The position numbers and the translations under genes are program-made. Shown here one piece after another: positions 1 through 7,795 of a stretch of 14,179 bases of DNA. The notes beneath the pieces are model-generated. The model had not been told where the DNA came from and searched no databases. It saw only the letters and a program-made list of their open reading frames with translations. Source of the stretch: Anaerolineaceae bacterium (lineage in GTDB: Bacteria > Chloroflexota > Anaerolineae > JAAYZQ01); NCBI GenBank assembly GCA_012514775.1, contig JAAYZQ010000443.1, forward strand, positions 1-14,179, written 5' to 3'. Position 1 is the first letter of the stretch. Each line of letters starts with the position of its first letter.

Positions 1-1
1 C

Positions 2-1879
2 ATGGGGGTGCGCATCAACACCATCATGCAGACCGCATTCTTTGCCCTGTCGAAGGTGCTGCCCAGGGCGGAGGCCATCGCGGCCATCAAGCAAGCCATC
101 AAGAAGACCTATGGCAAGCGCGGCGAGGCCGTTGTGCAAAAGAACTATGCAGCCGTGGACACGACCCTGGCCAACCTGTTCCGCGTCGAGGTGATGGACC
201 AGGTCTCGAGCCAAATCGAGATGCCGCCCGTGGTCTCGCCCGAGGCTCCCGAGTTCGTCCAGGAAGTGACGGCCACCATCATGGCGCGCAAGGGCGACAC
301 GCTGCCGGTGTCCAAGATGCCCATCGATGGCACCTTCCCTTCGGCCACCACCCAGTGGGAAAAGCGCAACATCGCCCTGGAGATCCCGGTGTGGGAGCCC
401 GACATCTGCATCCAATGCGCCAAGTGCGCCATCGCCTGCCCCCACGCCACCATCCGCTTCAAGATCTATGACCCCAAGCACCTGGAAGGCGCCCCCGGAA
501 CGTACAAATCGGCGCCCGCACGGGGCAAGGAATACGACGGCATGGTGGCCACCATCCAGGTGGCGCCGGAAGACTGCACCGGCTGCGGACTGTGCGTGGA
601 GGTCTGCCCCGCCAAGGACAAGACCGAGCCAAAGCGCAAGGCCATCAACATGCAGCCCCAGCCGCCGCGGCGCCTGGCCGAGCGGGACAACTATGCCCAC
701 TTCCTGAACATTCCCGACTTTGACCGCACGCAGGCCAAGATTAATTCGGTCAAGGGCTCGCAGTTGCTGCGGCCCCTGTTCGAGTACTCGGGCGCCTGCG
801 CCGGCTGCGGCGAGACACCTTACGTCAAGCTGTTGAGCCAGCTCTTTGGCGACAGAGCCATCATCGCCAACGCTACGGGCTGCTCGTCCATCTATGGCGG
901 CAACCTGCCGACGACACCCTGGGCCAAGAATGCCGAGGGCCGGGGCCCGGCATGGTCCAACAGCCTCTTCGAGGACAATGCCGAGTTCGGCTTTGGCTTC
1001 CGGCTGACCATCGACAAGCAGGCCGAATACGCCCGCGAGCTGGTGGAAGGCATGCGCGATGCCATCGGCGGCGAGCTGGCCGACGGCCTGCTGAACGCCG
1101 TGCAGGAGAGCGAGGCCGACATTGCCGAGCAACGCGCCCGCGTCGCCGAGCTACAGGCCAGGCTCGCCGGGGTGGATAGCCCCCAGGCAGCCCAGCTTCG
1201 CAGCGTGGCCGATATGCTGGTCAAGCGCTCCGTCTGGATCCTGGGCGGCGATGGCTGGGCCTACGACATCGGCTACGGCGGGCTGGATCACGTCCTGGCG
1301 TCGGGTCGCAACGTCAACGTCCTGGTCCTCGACACGCAGGTATACTCCAACACCGGCGGGCAGATGTCCAAGGCGACGCCCCGTGCCGCGGTGGCCAAGT
1401 TTGCCGCCGGCGGCAAGCGCCTGCCCAAGAAGGACCTGGGCATGATCTCCATGACCTACGGCAACATCTATGTCGCGCAGATTGCCATGGGTGCCAGCGA
1501 CGCGCAGACGGTCAAGGCCCTCATCGAGGCCGAATCGTACGACGGCCCCAGCATGGTCATCGCCTACAGCCACTGCATCGCTCAGGGCCTTGACATGCGC
1601 CGTGGCTTTGACCAGCAAAAGGCGGCCGTCGACTCGGGCGCCTGGGTCCTCTACCGCTACGACCCGCGCCGCGCGGCGCAGGGCCTCAACCCGCTGCAGC
1701 TCGACTCCAAGGCGCCCAAGATCCCCGTCCGGGATTACGCCTACCAGGAGACCCGGTTCAAGATGCTCACCCAGTCGGACCCGGAGGCGGCGGAGCAGCT
1801 CATCCAGCTCCTCCAGCAGGACGTCGAGGCCCGCTGGCGTATGTACGAGCAAATGGCCTCGTTCGATTACGGCTCATAG
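2..1879 (+). CDS. nifJ: Pyruvate:ferredoxin (flavodoxin) oxidoreductase, C-terminal part (5' truncated by the window edge)
   Basis: This cytoplasmic enzyme decarboxylates pyruvate with CoA to acetyl-CoA and CO2 and reduces ferredoxin or flavodoxin. About 625 residues are present, roughly the last half of the usual ~1,170-1,200, so the ATG at base 2 is internal and the gene starts upstream. Visible domains, numbered from base 2: the linker after the gamma domain (IMQTAFFALS, about 9-18). Next is a double [4Fe-4S] ferredoxin domain with Cys 136/139/142/146 and 192/195/198/202. The thiamine diphosphate domain follows, with Cys266 and Cys269 (CAGCGE) and Cys525 (YSHC) as ligands of the proximal cluster. 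Its TPP/Mg motif is GDG at 416-418 with Asn450 in YSNTGG. No C-terminal extension of the Desulfovibrio type follows. The frame is intact and all cluster ligands seen are present. Its neighbour is the DHOD-like gene 96 nt downstream, a common pairing. Identification is secure. Confidence 0.97.
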   Translation: MGVRINTIMQTAFFALSKVLPRAEAIAAIKQAIKKTYGKRGEAVVQKNYAAVDTTLANLFRVEVMDQVSSQIEMPPVVSPEAPEFVQEVTATIMARKGDTLPVSKMPIDGTFPSATTQWEKRNIALEIPVWEPDICIQCAKCAIACPHATIRFKIYDPKHLEGAPGTYKSAPARGKEYDGMVATIQVAPEDCTGCGLCVEVCPAKDKTEPKRKAINMQPQPPRRLAERDNYAHFLNIPDFDRTQAKINSVKGSQLLRPLFEYSGACAGCGETPYVKLLSQLFGDRAIIANATGCSSIYGGNLPTTPWAKNAEGRGPAWSNSLFEDNAEFGFGFRLTIDKQAEYARELVEGMRDAIGGELADGLLNAVQESEADIAEQRARVAELQARLAGVDSPQAAQLRSVADMLVKRSVWILGGDGWAYDIGYGGLDHVLASGRNVNVLVLDTQVYSNTGGQMSKATPRAAVAKFAAGGKRLPKKDLGMISMTYGNIYVAQIAMGASDAQTVKALIEAESYDGPSMVIAYSHCIAQGLDMRRGFDQQKAAVDSGAWVLYRYDPRRAAQGLNPLQLDSKAPKIPVRDYAYQETRFKMLTQSDPEAAEQLIQLLQQDVEARWRMYEQMASFDYGS

Positions 1880-1906
1880 AGCCGTCTGGAGCCTTGAATT
1901 CCGGGA

Positions 1907-1949
1907 GTCCGGGAATACGGCAAGCGTCCTGGCTGCCGTATTCCCGGAC
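1907..1949 (+). other. Perfect 16-bp stem-loop between nifJ and the DHOD-like gene
   Basis: The left arm (1907-1922) begins GTCCGGGAATACG and its exact reverse complement is at 1934-1949. The loop is 11 nt (1923-1933). No T-run follows, so it does not look like a classical intrinsic terminator. It could be a transcript-processing or stability element that sets nifJ and downstream levels, or a REP-type/mobile palindrome. It ends 11 nt before the Shine-Dalgarno of the next gene. Confidence 0.8.
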
Positions 1950-1975
1950 CCCGACCGACAGAAAGGAACGTGAGA

Positions 1976-2983
1976 ATGGTCGATCTGGCAACCACCTACA
2001 TGGGCATCCGCTTGAAGAACCCCATCGTCCCCTCAGCGTCGCCACTCTCTGCGGACCTGGTCAAGATCAAACAGATGGAGGACGCGGGGGCGGCCGCCAT
2101 TGTGCTCCACTCCCTCTTCGAGGAGCAGATCGAGACGGAAGCCGAGGCGCTGGCCTACTACCTGGAGCGGGGCACCGAGAGCTTTTACGAAGCCCTCACC
2201 TACTTCCCGCCCATGGAGGACTATCGCCGCGAGCCCGACGAGTACCTGGAGCACATTCGCCAGGCCAGGAAGGCCGTCGACATTCCCATCATCGCCAGCC
2301 TGAACGGCGTCACCCCGGGAGGCTGGGTGTCGTATGCCCGCCATTTCCAGGAGGCCGGCGCCGATGCCGTGGAGCTGAACGTCTACTGGATCCCCACCGA
2401 CTTTGGCCTGATGAGCTACGACGTCGAGGATATGTACGTCAAGATCCTGCGGAGGGTCAAGGATCAGGTCTCTATCCCGGTGGCCATGAAGCTCAGCCCC
2501 TACTTTAGCGCCCTGCCCCACATCGCCTCCATGCTGGACGCGGAGGGCGCCGATGGCCTGGCGCTCTTTAACCGCTTCTACCAGCCCGATCTCGACATCG
2601 AGGCGCTAGAAGTGCGCCCCAACCTGGTCTTGAGCCGCTCGTCCGAGATGCGGCTGCCTCTGCGCTGGATCGCCATCCTCTACGGGCACGTGGACGCCTC
2701 CCTGGCACTAACCACGGGCATCCACACCCCCGAGGATGCGCTGAAGGCCATCATGGCCGGCGCCGACGTGGCCCACGTCTGCTCGCTACTGCTGCGGGAA
2801 GGCATCGGCAGAATTTCGGATCTGATCAACGGCATGACCTTGTGGATGGAAGAGCACGAGTACGAGTCGCTGGCGCAGATGAAGGGCAGCCTGAGCCAAA
2901 AGGCCGTCGCCGACCCCATGGCTTTCGAGCGCGCCAACTATATGAAAACCCTGCTCACGCCAGAATCGACCATCACCCTGTAA
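1976..2983 (+). CDS. Dihydroorotate dehydrogenase-like FMN-barrel protein
   Basis: This is a TIM-barrel flavoprotein of the PyrD superfamily, about 335 residues, as usual for the family. Seen in sequence: an N-terminal NPIVPSASPLS strand-loop, LNGVTPGGW near residue 100, ELNVYWIPTDF near 137, VAMKLSPYF near 167, and a C-terminal phosphate-binding region (GIHTPEDALKAIMAGADVAH) typical of FMN barrels. True class 1 PyrD carries a catalytic Cys in an ELNLSCPN motif. Here the aligned stretch reads ELNVYWIPTD, so that base is missing and pyrimidine synthesis is doubtful. Genes of this type often sit beside nifJ, which suggests a redox role linked to PFOR, but the substrate is unknown. Start: ATG at 1976 is 8 nt after GAAAGGA (1961-1967). 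GTG at 1970 is in frame but too close to that site. Fold confidence is high, function low. Confidence 0.9.
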   Translation: MVDLATTYMGIRLKNPIVPSASPLSADLVKIKQMEDAGAAAIVLHSLFEEQIETEAEALAYYLERGTESFYEALTYFPPMEDYRREPDEYLEHIRQARKAVDIPIIASLNGVTPGGWVSYARHFQEAGADAVELNVYWIPTDFGLMSYDVEDMYVKILRRVKDQVSIPVAMKLSPYFSALPHIASMLDAEGADGLALFNRFYQPDLDIEALEVRPNLVLSRSSEMRLPLRWIAILYGHVDASLALTTGIHTPEDALKAIMAGADVAHVCSLLLREGIGRISDLINGMTLWMEEHEYESLAQMKGSLSQKAVADPMAFERANYMKTLLTPESTITL

Positions 2984-3005
2984 AAGTCGGATTTTTCGGG
3001 CAAAC

Positions 3006-3027
3006 GGGGCGGCTTCCGGGCCGCCCC
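3006..3027 (+). terminator. GC-rich hairpin after the DHOD-like gene, possible terminator
   Basis: GGGGCGGC (3006-3013) pairs perfectly with GCCGCCCC (3020-3027) across a 6-nt loop, 22 nt after the stop of the DHOD-like gene. A pyrimidine stretch (CCTCTCTG) follows instead of a clear T-run, so termination would be weak or factor-assisted. Confidence 0.5.
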
Positions 3028-3084
3028 TCTCTGCCGCCTGCCGGCGTGCACCCCCCGCCGGCCACCTCACGGAGGCGGAACAGG

Positions 3085-3813
3085 TTGGACTTTCAAGATC
3101 TGAACGAGCTGAATGAAAAGCGACGCCTGATCCGGCCCTTGTTGTCGCCGGGCGACCCGGCCGACGCCCTGGCCAGCTACTATGCCCTGTGGCACGATCC
3201 GCGGCGCACGCGCCTGGCCCTGCACCGCGATGCCCAGGGCAAGGTGGACGGCTTCCTGGTCGTCGCCCAGACCGGCGCCGACCTGTTTCGCCCCCTGGTC
3301 ACGCTGCGCGCGCCCGGGCCGGAGGCAGTAGGGGCCCTCCTGGGAGAGGCCCTGGCCCCCAATCGCCCCTACCAGGTCATCGCGCCCGTCCGGCTCGCCT
3401 CTGCCGTCCGCGACCACCTCCACGTAACCAAGTCGGCGCTGACCCGCCTGTACGTCCTGGACCCCTCTCGCTTTCAGCCCATCATCAACGTCCTGGTGCA
3501 GCCCATAGCCGAGGCGGAAGGAACGATACGCTTTCAGATCGAGTCCCAGGGGCAAGTTATGGCCATGGCCGGCATCAACTGGCGTTCTCCGGCTTTTGCC
3601 GAGATCTTTGTCTACGTCCACCCCAGCGGGCGGGGGCGAGGCTGGGGGCGCTCGGTGGTCTCGGCCTGCACCGCAGCCCTCCTCGAGCAGCACGTGCGGC
3701 CCATCTACACCGTCGACGAGGAGAACGAAGCCTCGCAGCGCATCGCCGAAGCGCTGGGCTATACGGATACAGGCCTCCGGGACCTGGTGGCCGAGGGACA
3801 ACTGCCCGCTTAA
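3085..3813 (+). CDS. GNAT-family N-acetyltransferase (TTG start)
   Basis: The predicted 242-residue protein has a C-terminal GNAT fold (about 150-235). The acetyl-CoA pyrophosphate-binding loop is seen as VHPSGRGRGWGRS at 178-190, and motif B appears as EENEASQRIAEALGYTDTG before the end. The N-terminal ~140 residues show a weak repeat of the same alpha/beta pattern and may be a degenerate GNAT half, as in two-domain members; this is inferred. The substrate cannot be told. Start choice: TTG at 3085 lies 9 nt after GGAGG (3071-3075). The frame stays open further upstream into the DHOD-like gene, but there the protein is proline/arginine-rich and shadow-like. The gene faces smc tail to tail, with 64 nt between the two stops. 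The 101-nt gap upstream holds a terminator-like hairpin, so it may use its own promoter, though none is clear. Confidence 0.85.
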   Translation: MDFQDLNELNEKRRLIRPLLSPGDPADALASYYALWHDPRRTRLALHRDAQGKVDGFLVVAQTGADLFRPLVTLRAPGPEAVGALLGEALAPNRPYQVIAPVRLASAVRDHLHVTKSALTRLYVLDPSRFQPIINVLVQPIAEAEGTIRFQIESQGQVMAMAGINWRSPAFAEIFVYVHPSGRGRGWGRSVVSACTAALLEQHVRPIYTVDEENEASQRIAEALGYTDTGLRDLVAEGQLPA

Positions 3814-3877
3814 GACGGACGAGCTGCACACCCTGGCGCCTGATGGCAGCCTGCCCTACCGGAGAAAGGGAGAGGGG

Positions 3878-6800
3878 TTAGCCGGCCTTGAGCTGGACGG
3901 TCGAGCCGTCGGGTGCCGCGATGCGATCGCCTTCGAGGCGCAACGAGATCAACTGCGAAGCGCTGTCGTCACCCATGGAGACGCCATAGATGGTGTTGGC
4001 CGCCTCGATGGTGCCGCGGTTATGGGTGATGAGGATGAACTGGGTTTGCTGGCTCAGGGCTTCCAGGGCCTGGCGGAAGCGCCGCACGTTGGCCTCGTCG
4101 AGCATGGCGTCGACCTCGTCGAGAACGCAGAACGGCGGCGGGCTGACGGCCAGGACGGCAAAGATGAGAGCCACGGCGGTGAGCGATCGCTCGCCGCCCG
4201 AAAGGAGCGACAGGGTCTGCTGGCGCTTGCCCGGCGGCCGGGCAACGATCTCGATGCCCGTCTGGCTGATGTCCTCAGGATCGGTCAGTATCAGGCGGGC
4301 TGTCCCCCCACCGAAAAGCTGACTGAAGTTCTCGCGGAAGCGGGCCGCGATCTCTTTGAACGTGGCGGCAAACTCACGGCGCATCACCTCGTCGAGCTCG
4401 GCAATCACCTCGCGCAGGCTGAGGGCCGCTTCCTCGAGGTCGGTGGCCTGGGTGCTGAGGAACGTGTAGCGGTCGAGCACTTCGGCGTATTCCTCCGGCG
4501 CGTTGGGGTTCACGGCTCCCATGCGCCGGATCTGGGCCTTGATCTGGTGGATCTCTTCCTCGAGCCCCTCGGGCAGCACCTCGACGGCGGGCAGCTCGGA
4601 GACCATCTGGCCAAGGGGCAAGGGCCGCTGCTCGGCCAGCCCTTCGGTGGGCTCCATCTCCACCAGGCCCAGGTCATCCAGGATCTGCCTGCGCAGTCGC
4701 TCCAGTTGATCCTCCTGGCGGCTGTGGGCGACGAGCGCCTGGGAGTGGCTGCTCTCTGCCTGCCGCAGCCGGGCGCGCAGCAGTGTCTCCTGGCCCTCAA
4801 GCTCCTCGCGCTCGGCTTCCAGGCGCGCGACCTCGGCCTCCGCGGGCTCGATCTTGTCCGCGAGGGCCGATAGCCAGCCCTGGACGACCGTCTCCCGCGC
4901 CGCTCGCTCCTGGATCTGGCCGGCCAGGAGTTCCTGCTCTTTCTGAAGGTCGGCGATGCGCTGCTCCTTGGCGACCTGCTCCGCCTGGAGCTGCCGCTGA
5001 CGGTCTCGTGCGCCGTCGAGGGCCGCCTGGCGGTGCTCCCATACACCCCGCGAGACGGCCGCGGCGGTCTTGGCCTCCGAGAGCTGGCGGTAGAGCGCCT
5101 CGCCTGGCAGGGCTTCCAACTCGCCTCGCAGGGCGGCCGCCCGTGCCTCGCCGGCCTCCTTTTCGGCGGCCAGGGTCTCCAGCTCGGTCCGCAAGGTTTC
5201 TGCCCGCTGCTCCCGGCGAACCGCGGCGGCATCCACCTGGGCGATCTGCTCCTGGCGCCACGCGCTTTGCCGGCCCAGCAGCGCCAGCTCGCCCTCGAGG
5301 TCGGCCGCCTCCCGTTGCAGCACGGCAGCCGCCGCCTCGCCCTCGCGGCGGCGCCCCTCCAGGTCGTCCCGCGCCTCGCGCGCCTGCCTTTCGCCCTCCC
5401 TGATCGCTTCGAGGGAGCGCAGAAGCTCGGCGGCCCGGGCCGATGCCTCCTCGATCCGCGCCGGCAGGTCGCGCCATTCGCGCTCGCGGGCCAACACCTG
5501 GCCCTGGGCCTGTCCCCTGCCCTCGCCCCCCGTCACCGTGCCGCTGGAGCGCAGCACCTCGCCGGCAAGGGTGACGATCTGAAAGCCACCCCGCAGCCGG
5601 TCAAAGGTGCGCCTGGCGGCCTTCAGATCGCGCACCACCGCCGTCCGGCCCAGCAGCATCTCGACGACGGGCGCCAGGCGAGCCTCCGACTGCACCAGGT
5701 CGGACGCGACGCCGAGGACCCCCTCTCCGCCCGGCAGATCCAGCCGGGAGCCCGGCCGCACGGTGTCCAGGGGCAGGAAGGTGGCCCGGCCCCGCTGGCC
5801 CTGGCGCAAATAGGCGATGGCCGCTTCGGCGTCGGGCCACGACTCGACCACCAGGTCCTGCAAGTGGCCCCCCAGGGCGACCTCGATGGCTACCTCGTAC
5901 TCGGGCGGCACGTGGACGTGCTGCGCCACGGTGCCCAGGATGCCCCCAAGCCGCGGGCCGGAACTCCTGGCGCGCTGCTCGCGCCGGGCGCCGCCGCCCT
6001 CGTGCCCCTTCTCGACTGCCTGGAGGACTGCCCGGACACCGGCATGCAGGCCCTCGCCCTCGGCCCGCAGCCGCCCCAGGAGATCGTAGCGGGATCGCAG
6101 GTGGTCGGTCTCCTGGCGGGCGCCGGCAAGCTCGGTTTCCAGCTCGGCGCGGCGTGCCTGGGCCGCCGCCAGCGAGGCGTCGAGGCTGGTCGCTTCGGCC
6201 GCCAGCGCCTCGTCCTTGACCTTGAGGGCAGCCTGCCGGTCCTTCAGCTCCCGGGCGGCGGCCGCCAGTTCGCCCGCTCGGGTTTCATTGGCTGCCAGGG
6301 CCGCCTGGTGCTCGGCCCGCTCCTTTTCCTGGGCAGCGCGCTGCTCCTCGAGCTGGGCCAGGCGGTTCCGCCGGTCGGTCACCTCCGCGCCAAGATCCTG
6401 GACGCGGGCCTGGGCACGGGCCATCTGCGTCGAAAGGTCGCGGCGCGCCCTTTCGTGGGCATCCAGTCCGGCCTGCGCCTCGGCGACCAGGGCATCTTTT
6501 TCCTGCCAGGCAACGTGGCAGTCGGCCAGCTCTTTCTCCGCAGCCTGCACGGCCTCGGTGGCGGCCTGCAATCGGCCCGCCAGGTCGGCCATCTCGGCCT
6601 GCAGCTCGTCGCCCCGGCGGGCCAACAACCGGGCTCGCTCCTGCCAGACGGCCAGGTCGCGCTGCACCTCCTCCATGTTGCGGTGGAGGCCGGCGCTCTC
6701 GCGGTGCCATTGGCCCAGCTTTTCGCGCACCTGGCTCTGGGCCGAGCGCAGGCGGGCCACTTTATCGTCCAGCTCGTCCAGCGCCTGCCGGCGGCGCGAG

Positions 6801-7564
6801 AGGCTCAACTCCCGGCGGTTGAGGGCGTCGCGCGTGCGCTGGAGGGTAATCTGCTCCTCGCGCCAGCGATAGCCGTACCAGGTGCGCAGCAGCCCCTCGA
6901 GCTGGCGGGAGAGGAGCGAGTGGCGCTCGGCGCGATCGGCCTCGCGCTCCAGGCGGTTCAGCCGGGGCGCGATCTCGTTGACGATGTCGTTCACCCGCAG
7001 AAGGTTGGCCCGCGTCTCGTCCAGGCGCGACAGGGCCTCAGCGCGCTTGGATTGGTAGAGGGTAATGCCCGATGCCTCTTCGAAGAGCAGGCGGCGATCC
7101 TCGGGCCGCTGACTGAGGACGGCATCGACCAGGCCCTGGCCGATGACCGTGTAGGTGCGCCTTGCCAGGCCCGACGTAGCCAGCAGCTCGGTGATGTCTC
7201 GCAGCCGCACGCGGCTGCCGTTGAGCAGGTATTCGTTCTCCCCCGAGCGGTAGGCGCGACGGGTGATGGTCACTTCGTTAAAGTCAACGGGCAGCCAGCC
7301 GTCGGCATTGTCCAGGATCAGCGATGCGGAAGCCATGCCCACGCGGGGCCGCAGCGCGCTGCCGGCAAAGATCATGTCTTCCGTGCGCCGGGCACGCAGC
7401 ACGCGATACGTCTGCTCGCCCAACACCCAGCGAATGGCATCGGCGACGTTGCTCTTGCCGCTGCCGTTTGGCCCGACGATGGCCGTGATGCCCCCGTCAA
7501 AGACAAACTCGGTGCGGGACGCAAAGGTTTTGTAGCCTTGCAACTCCAGGTGCTTCAGTCGCAT
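3878..7564 (-). CDS. smc: Chromosome segregation protein SMC
   Basis: This is the ATPase subunit of the bacterial condensin (SMC-ScpAB), which extrudes and organises DNA loops on the nucleoid. It has 1,228 residues, against about 1,190 for the family. Order of parts: N-terminal head with Walker A GPNGSGKS (31-38); a first coiled-coil arm rich in Ala, Arg, Glu and Gln (about 165-510); a hinge (about 538-680) containing GGILGTVAQ and ending in a TGGEGRG segment; a second coiled-coil arm; and a C-terminal head with signature LSGGE (1121-1125), Walker B FCVLDE (1145-1150) and the D-loop LDEAN. All ATPase motifs are intact. The start at 7564 gives MRLKHLELQGYKTF, the family's normal beginning. An in-frame ATG at 7615 overlaps the -10 box of the promoter and is rejected. 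scpA and scpB are not in the window. Confidence 0.98.
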   Translation of the reverse strand: MRLKHLELQGYKTFASRTEFVFDGGITAIVGPNGSGKSNVADAIRWVLGEQTYRVLRARRTEDMIFAGSALRPRVGMASASLILDNADGWLPVDFNEVTITRRAYRSGENEYLLNGSRVRLRDITELLATSGLARRTYTVIGQGLVDAVLSQRPEDRRLLFEEASGITLYQSKRAEALSRLDETRANLLRVNDIVNEIAPRLNRLEREADRAERHSLLSRQLEGLLRTWYGYRWREEQITLQRTRDALNRRELSLSRRRQALDELDDKVARLRSAQSQVREKLGQWHRESAGLHRNMEEVQRDLAVWQERARLLARRGDELQAEMADLAGRLQAATEAVQAAEKELADCHVAWQEKDALVAEAQAGLDAHERARRDLSTQMARAQARVQDLGAEVTDRRNRLAQLEEQRAAQEKERAEHQAALAANETRAGELAAAARELKDRQAALKVKDEALAAEATSLDASLAAAQARRAELETELAGARQETDHLRSRYDLLGRLRAEGEGLHAGVRAVLQAVEKGHEGGGARREQRARSSGPRLGGILGTVAQHVHVPPEYEVAIEVALGGHLQDLVVESWPDAEAAIAYLRQGQRGRATFLPLDTVRPGSRLDLPGGEGVLGVASDLVQSEARLAPVVEMLLGRTAVVRDLKAARRTFDRLRGGFQIVTLAGEVLRSSGTVTGGEGRGQAQGQVLAREREWRDLPARIEEASARAAELLRSLEAIREGERQAREARDDLEGRRREGEAAAAVLQREAADLEGELALLGRQSAWRQEQIAQVDAAAVRREQRAETLRTELETLAAEKEAGEARAAALRGELEALPGEALYRQLSEAKTAAAVSRGVWEHRQAALDGARDRQRQLQAEQVAKEQRIADLQKEQELLAGQIQERAARETVVQGWLSALADKIEPAEAEVARLEAEREELEGQETLLRARLRQAESSHSQALVAHSRQEDQLERLRRQILDDLGLVEMEPTEGLAEQRPLPLGQMVSELPAVEVLPEGLEEEIHQIKAQIRRMGAVNPNAPEEYAEVLDRYTFLSTQATDLEEAALSLREVIAELDEVMRREFAATFKEIAARFRENFSQLFGGGTARLILTDPEDISQTGIEIVARPPGKRQQTLSLLSGGERSLTAVALIFAVLAVSPPPFCVLDEVDAMLDEANVRRFRQALEALSQQTQFILITHNRGTIEAANTIYGVSMGDDSASQLISLRLEGDRIAAPDGSTVQLKAG

Positions 7565-7602
7565 AGCGCCATCAGGTGAACGAAAAAGGTACGTGCGGAT
7601 CC

Positions 7603-7631
7603 AGTATAGCGGCATTCGCCTGCCCTGTCAA
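7603..7631 (-). promoter_or_regulatory. Sigma70-type promoter of smc
   Basis: On the minus strand TTGACA (7626-7631) and TATACT (7603-7608) are separated by exactly 17 bp. Transcription should start near 7596, giving a leader of about 30 nt before the ATG at 7564. The -35 is a perfect consensus and the -10 matches 5 of 6. This supports the short SMC start. Confidence 0.85.
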
Positions 7632-7712
7632 TTGCGCATAGGCGAGCCGCCAGGCATCACTCCCCCGGCCGATCCGGCTCATCATGCCCGTAATCCGGCG
7701 CGGGAAGTCTTT

Positions 7713-7795
7713 CTCCCCCTTCCCTTGCAGGGAAGGGGGCAGGGGGGTTAGGTCTCTCCCCCTTCCCTCGCAGGGAAGGGGGCAGGGGGTTAGGT
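7713..7795. repeat. Two tandem copies of a ~40-bp C/G-rich palindromic repeat
   Basis: Unit 1 is 7713-7753 (41 nt) and unit 2 is 7756-7795 (40 nt), with a 43-nt period. They differ by one loop base and one G in a G-run. Each contains an 11-bp perfect inverted repeat, CCCCCTTCCCT then TGC or CGC then AGGGAAGGGGG, followed by a G-run and TTAGGT. Unit 2 overlaps the first base of the stop codon of the minus-strand gene at 7795. Repeats of this look are scattered between genes in several GC-rich bacterial genomes. Transcribed from the right, they could fold into two strong hairpins and end or stabilise that transcript. Confidence 0.85.

Noticed and set aside
3189..4873. Plus-strand frames at 3189-3881 and 3596-4873 over the GNAT and smc genes
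   Set aside because: They overlap clear GNAT and SMC coding sequence in other frames and have no domain features.
5033..7579. 848-codon open frame on the plus strand across smc
   Set aside because: It is antisense to a clear SMC with all motifs; the product is low-complexity Gly/Ala/Leu/Gln-rich sequence with no recognisable domain, as expected from G/C-ending codons on the other strand.
7565..7615. N-terminal extension of SMC starting at 7615
   Set aside because: The extra 17 codons cover the -10 box of a near-consensus promoter and are absent from the family; the ATG at 7564 gives the normal SMC N-terminus.
7713..7795. CRISPR array
   Set aside because: Only two units nearly back to back with a 2-nt gap and no spacers; it is a tandem palindromic repeat.
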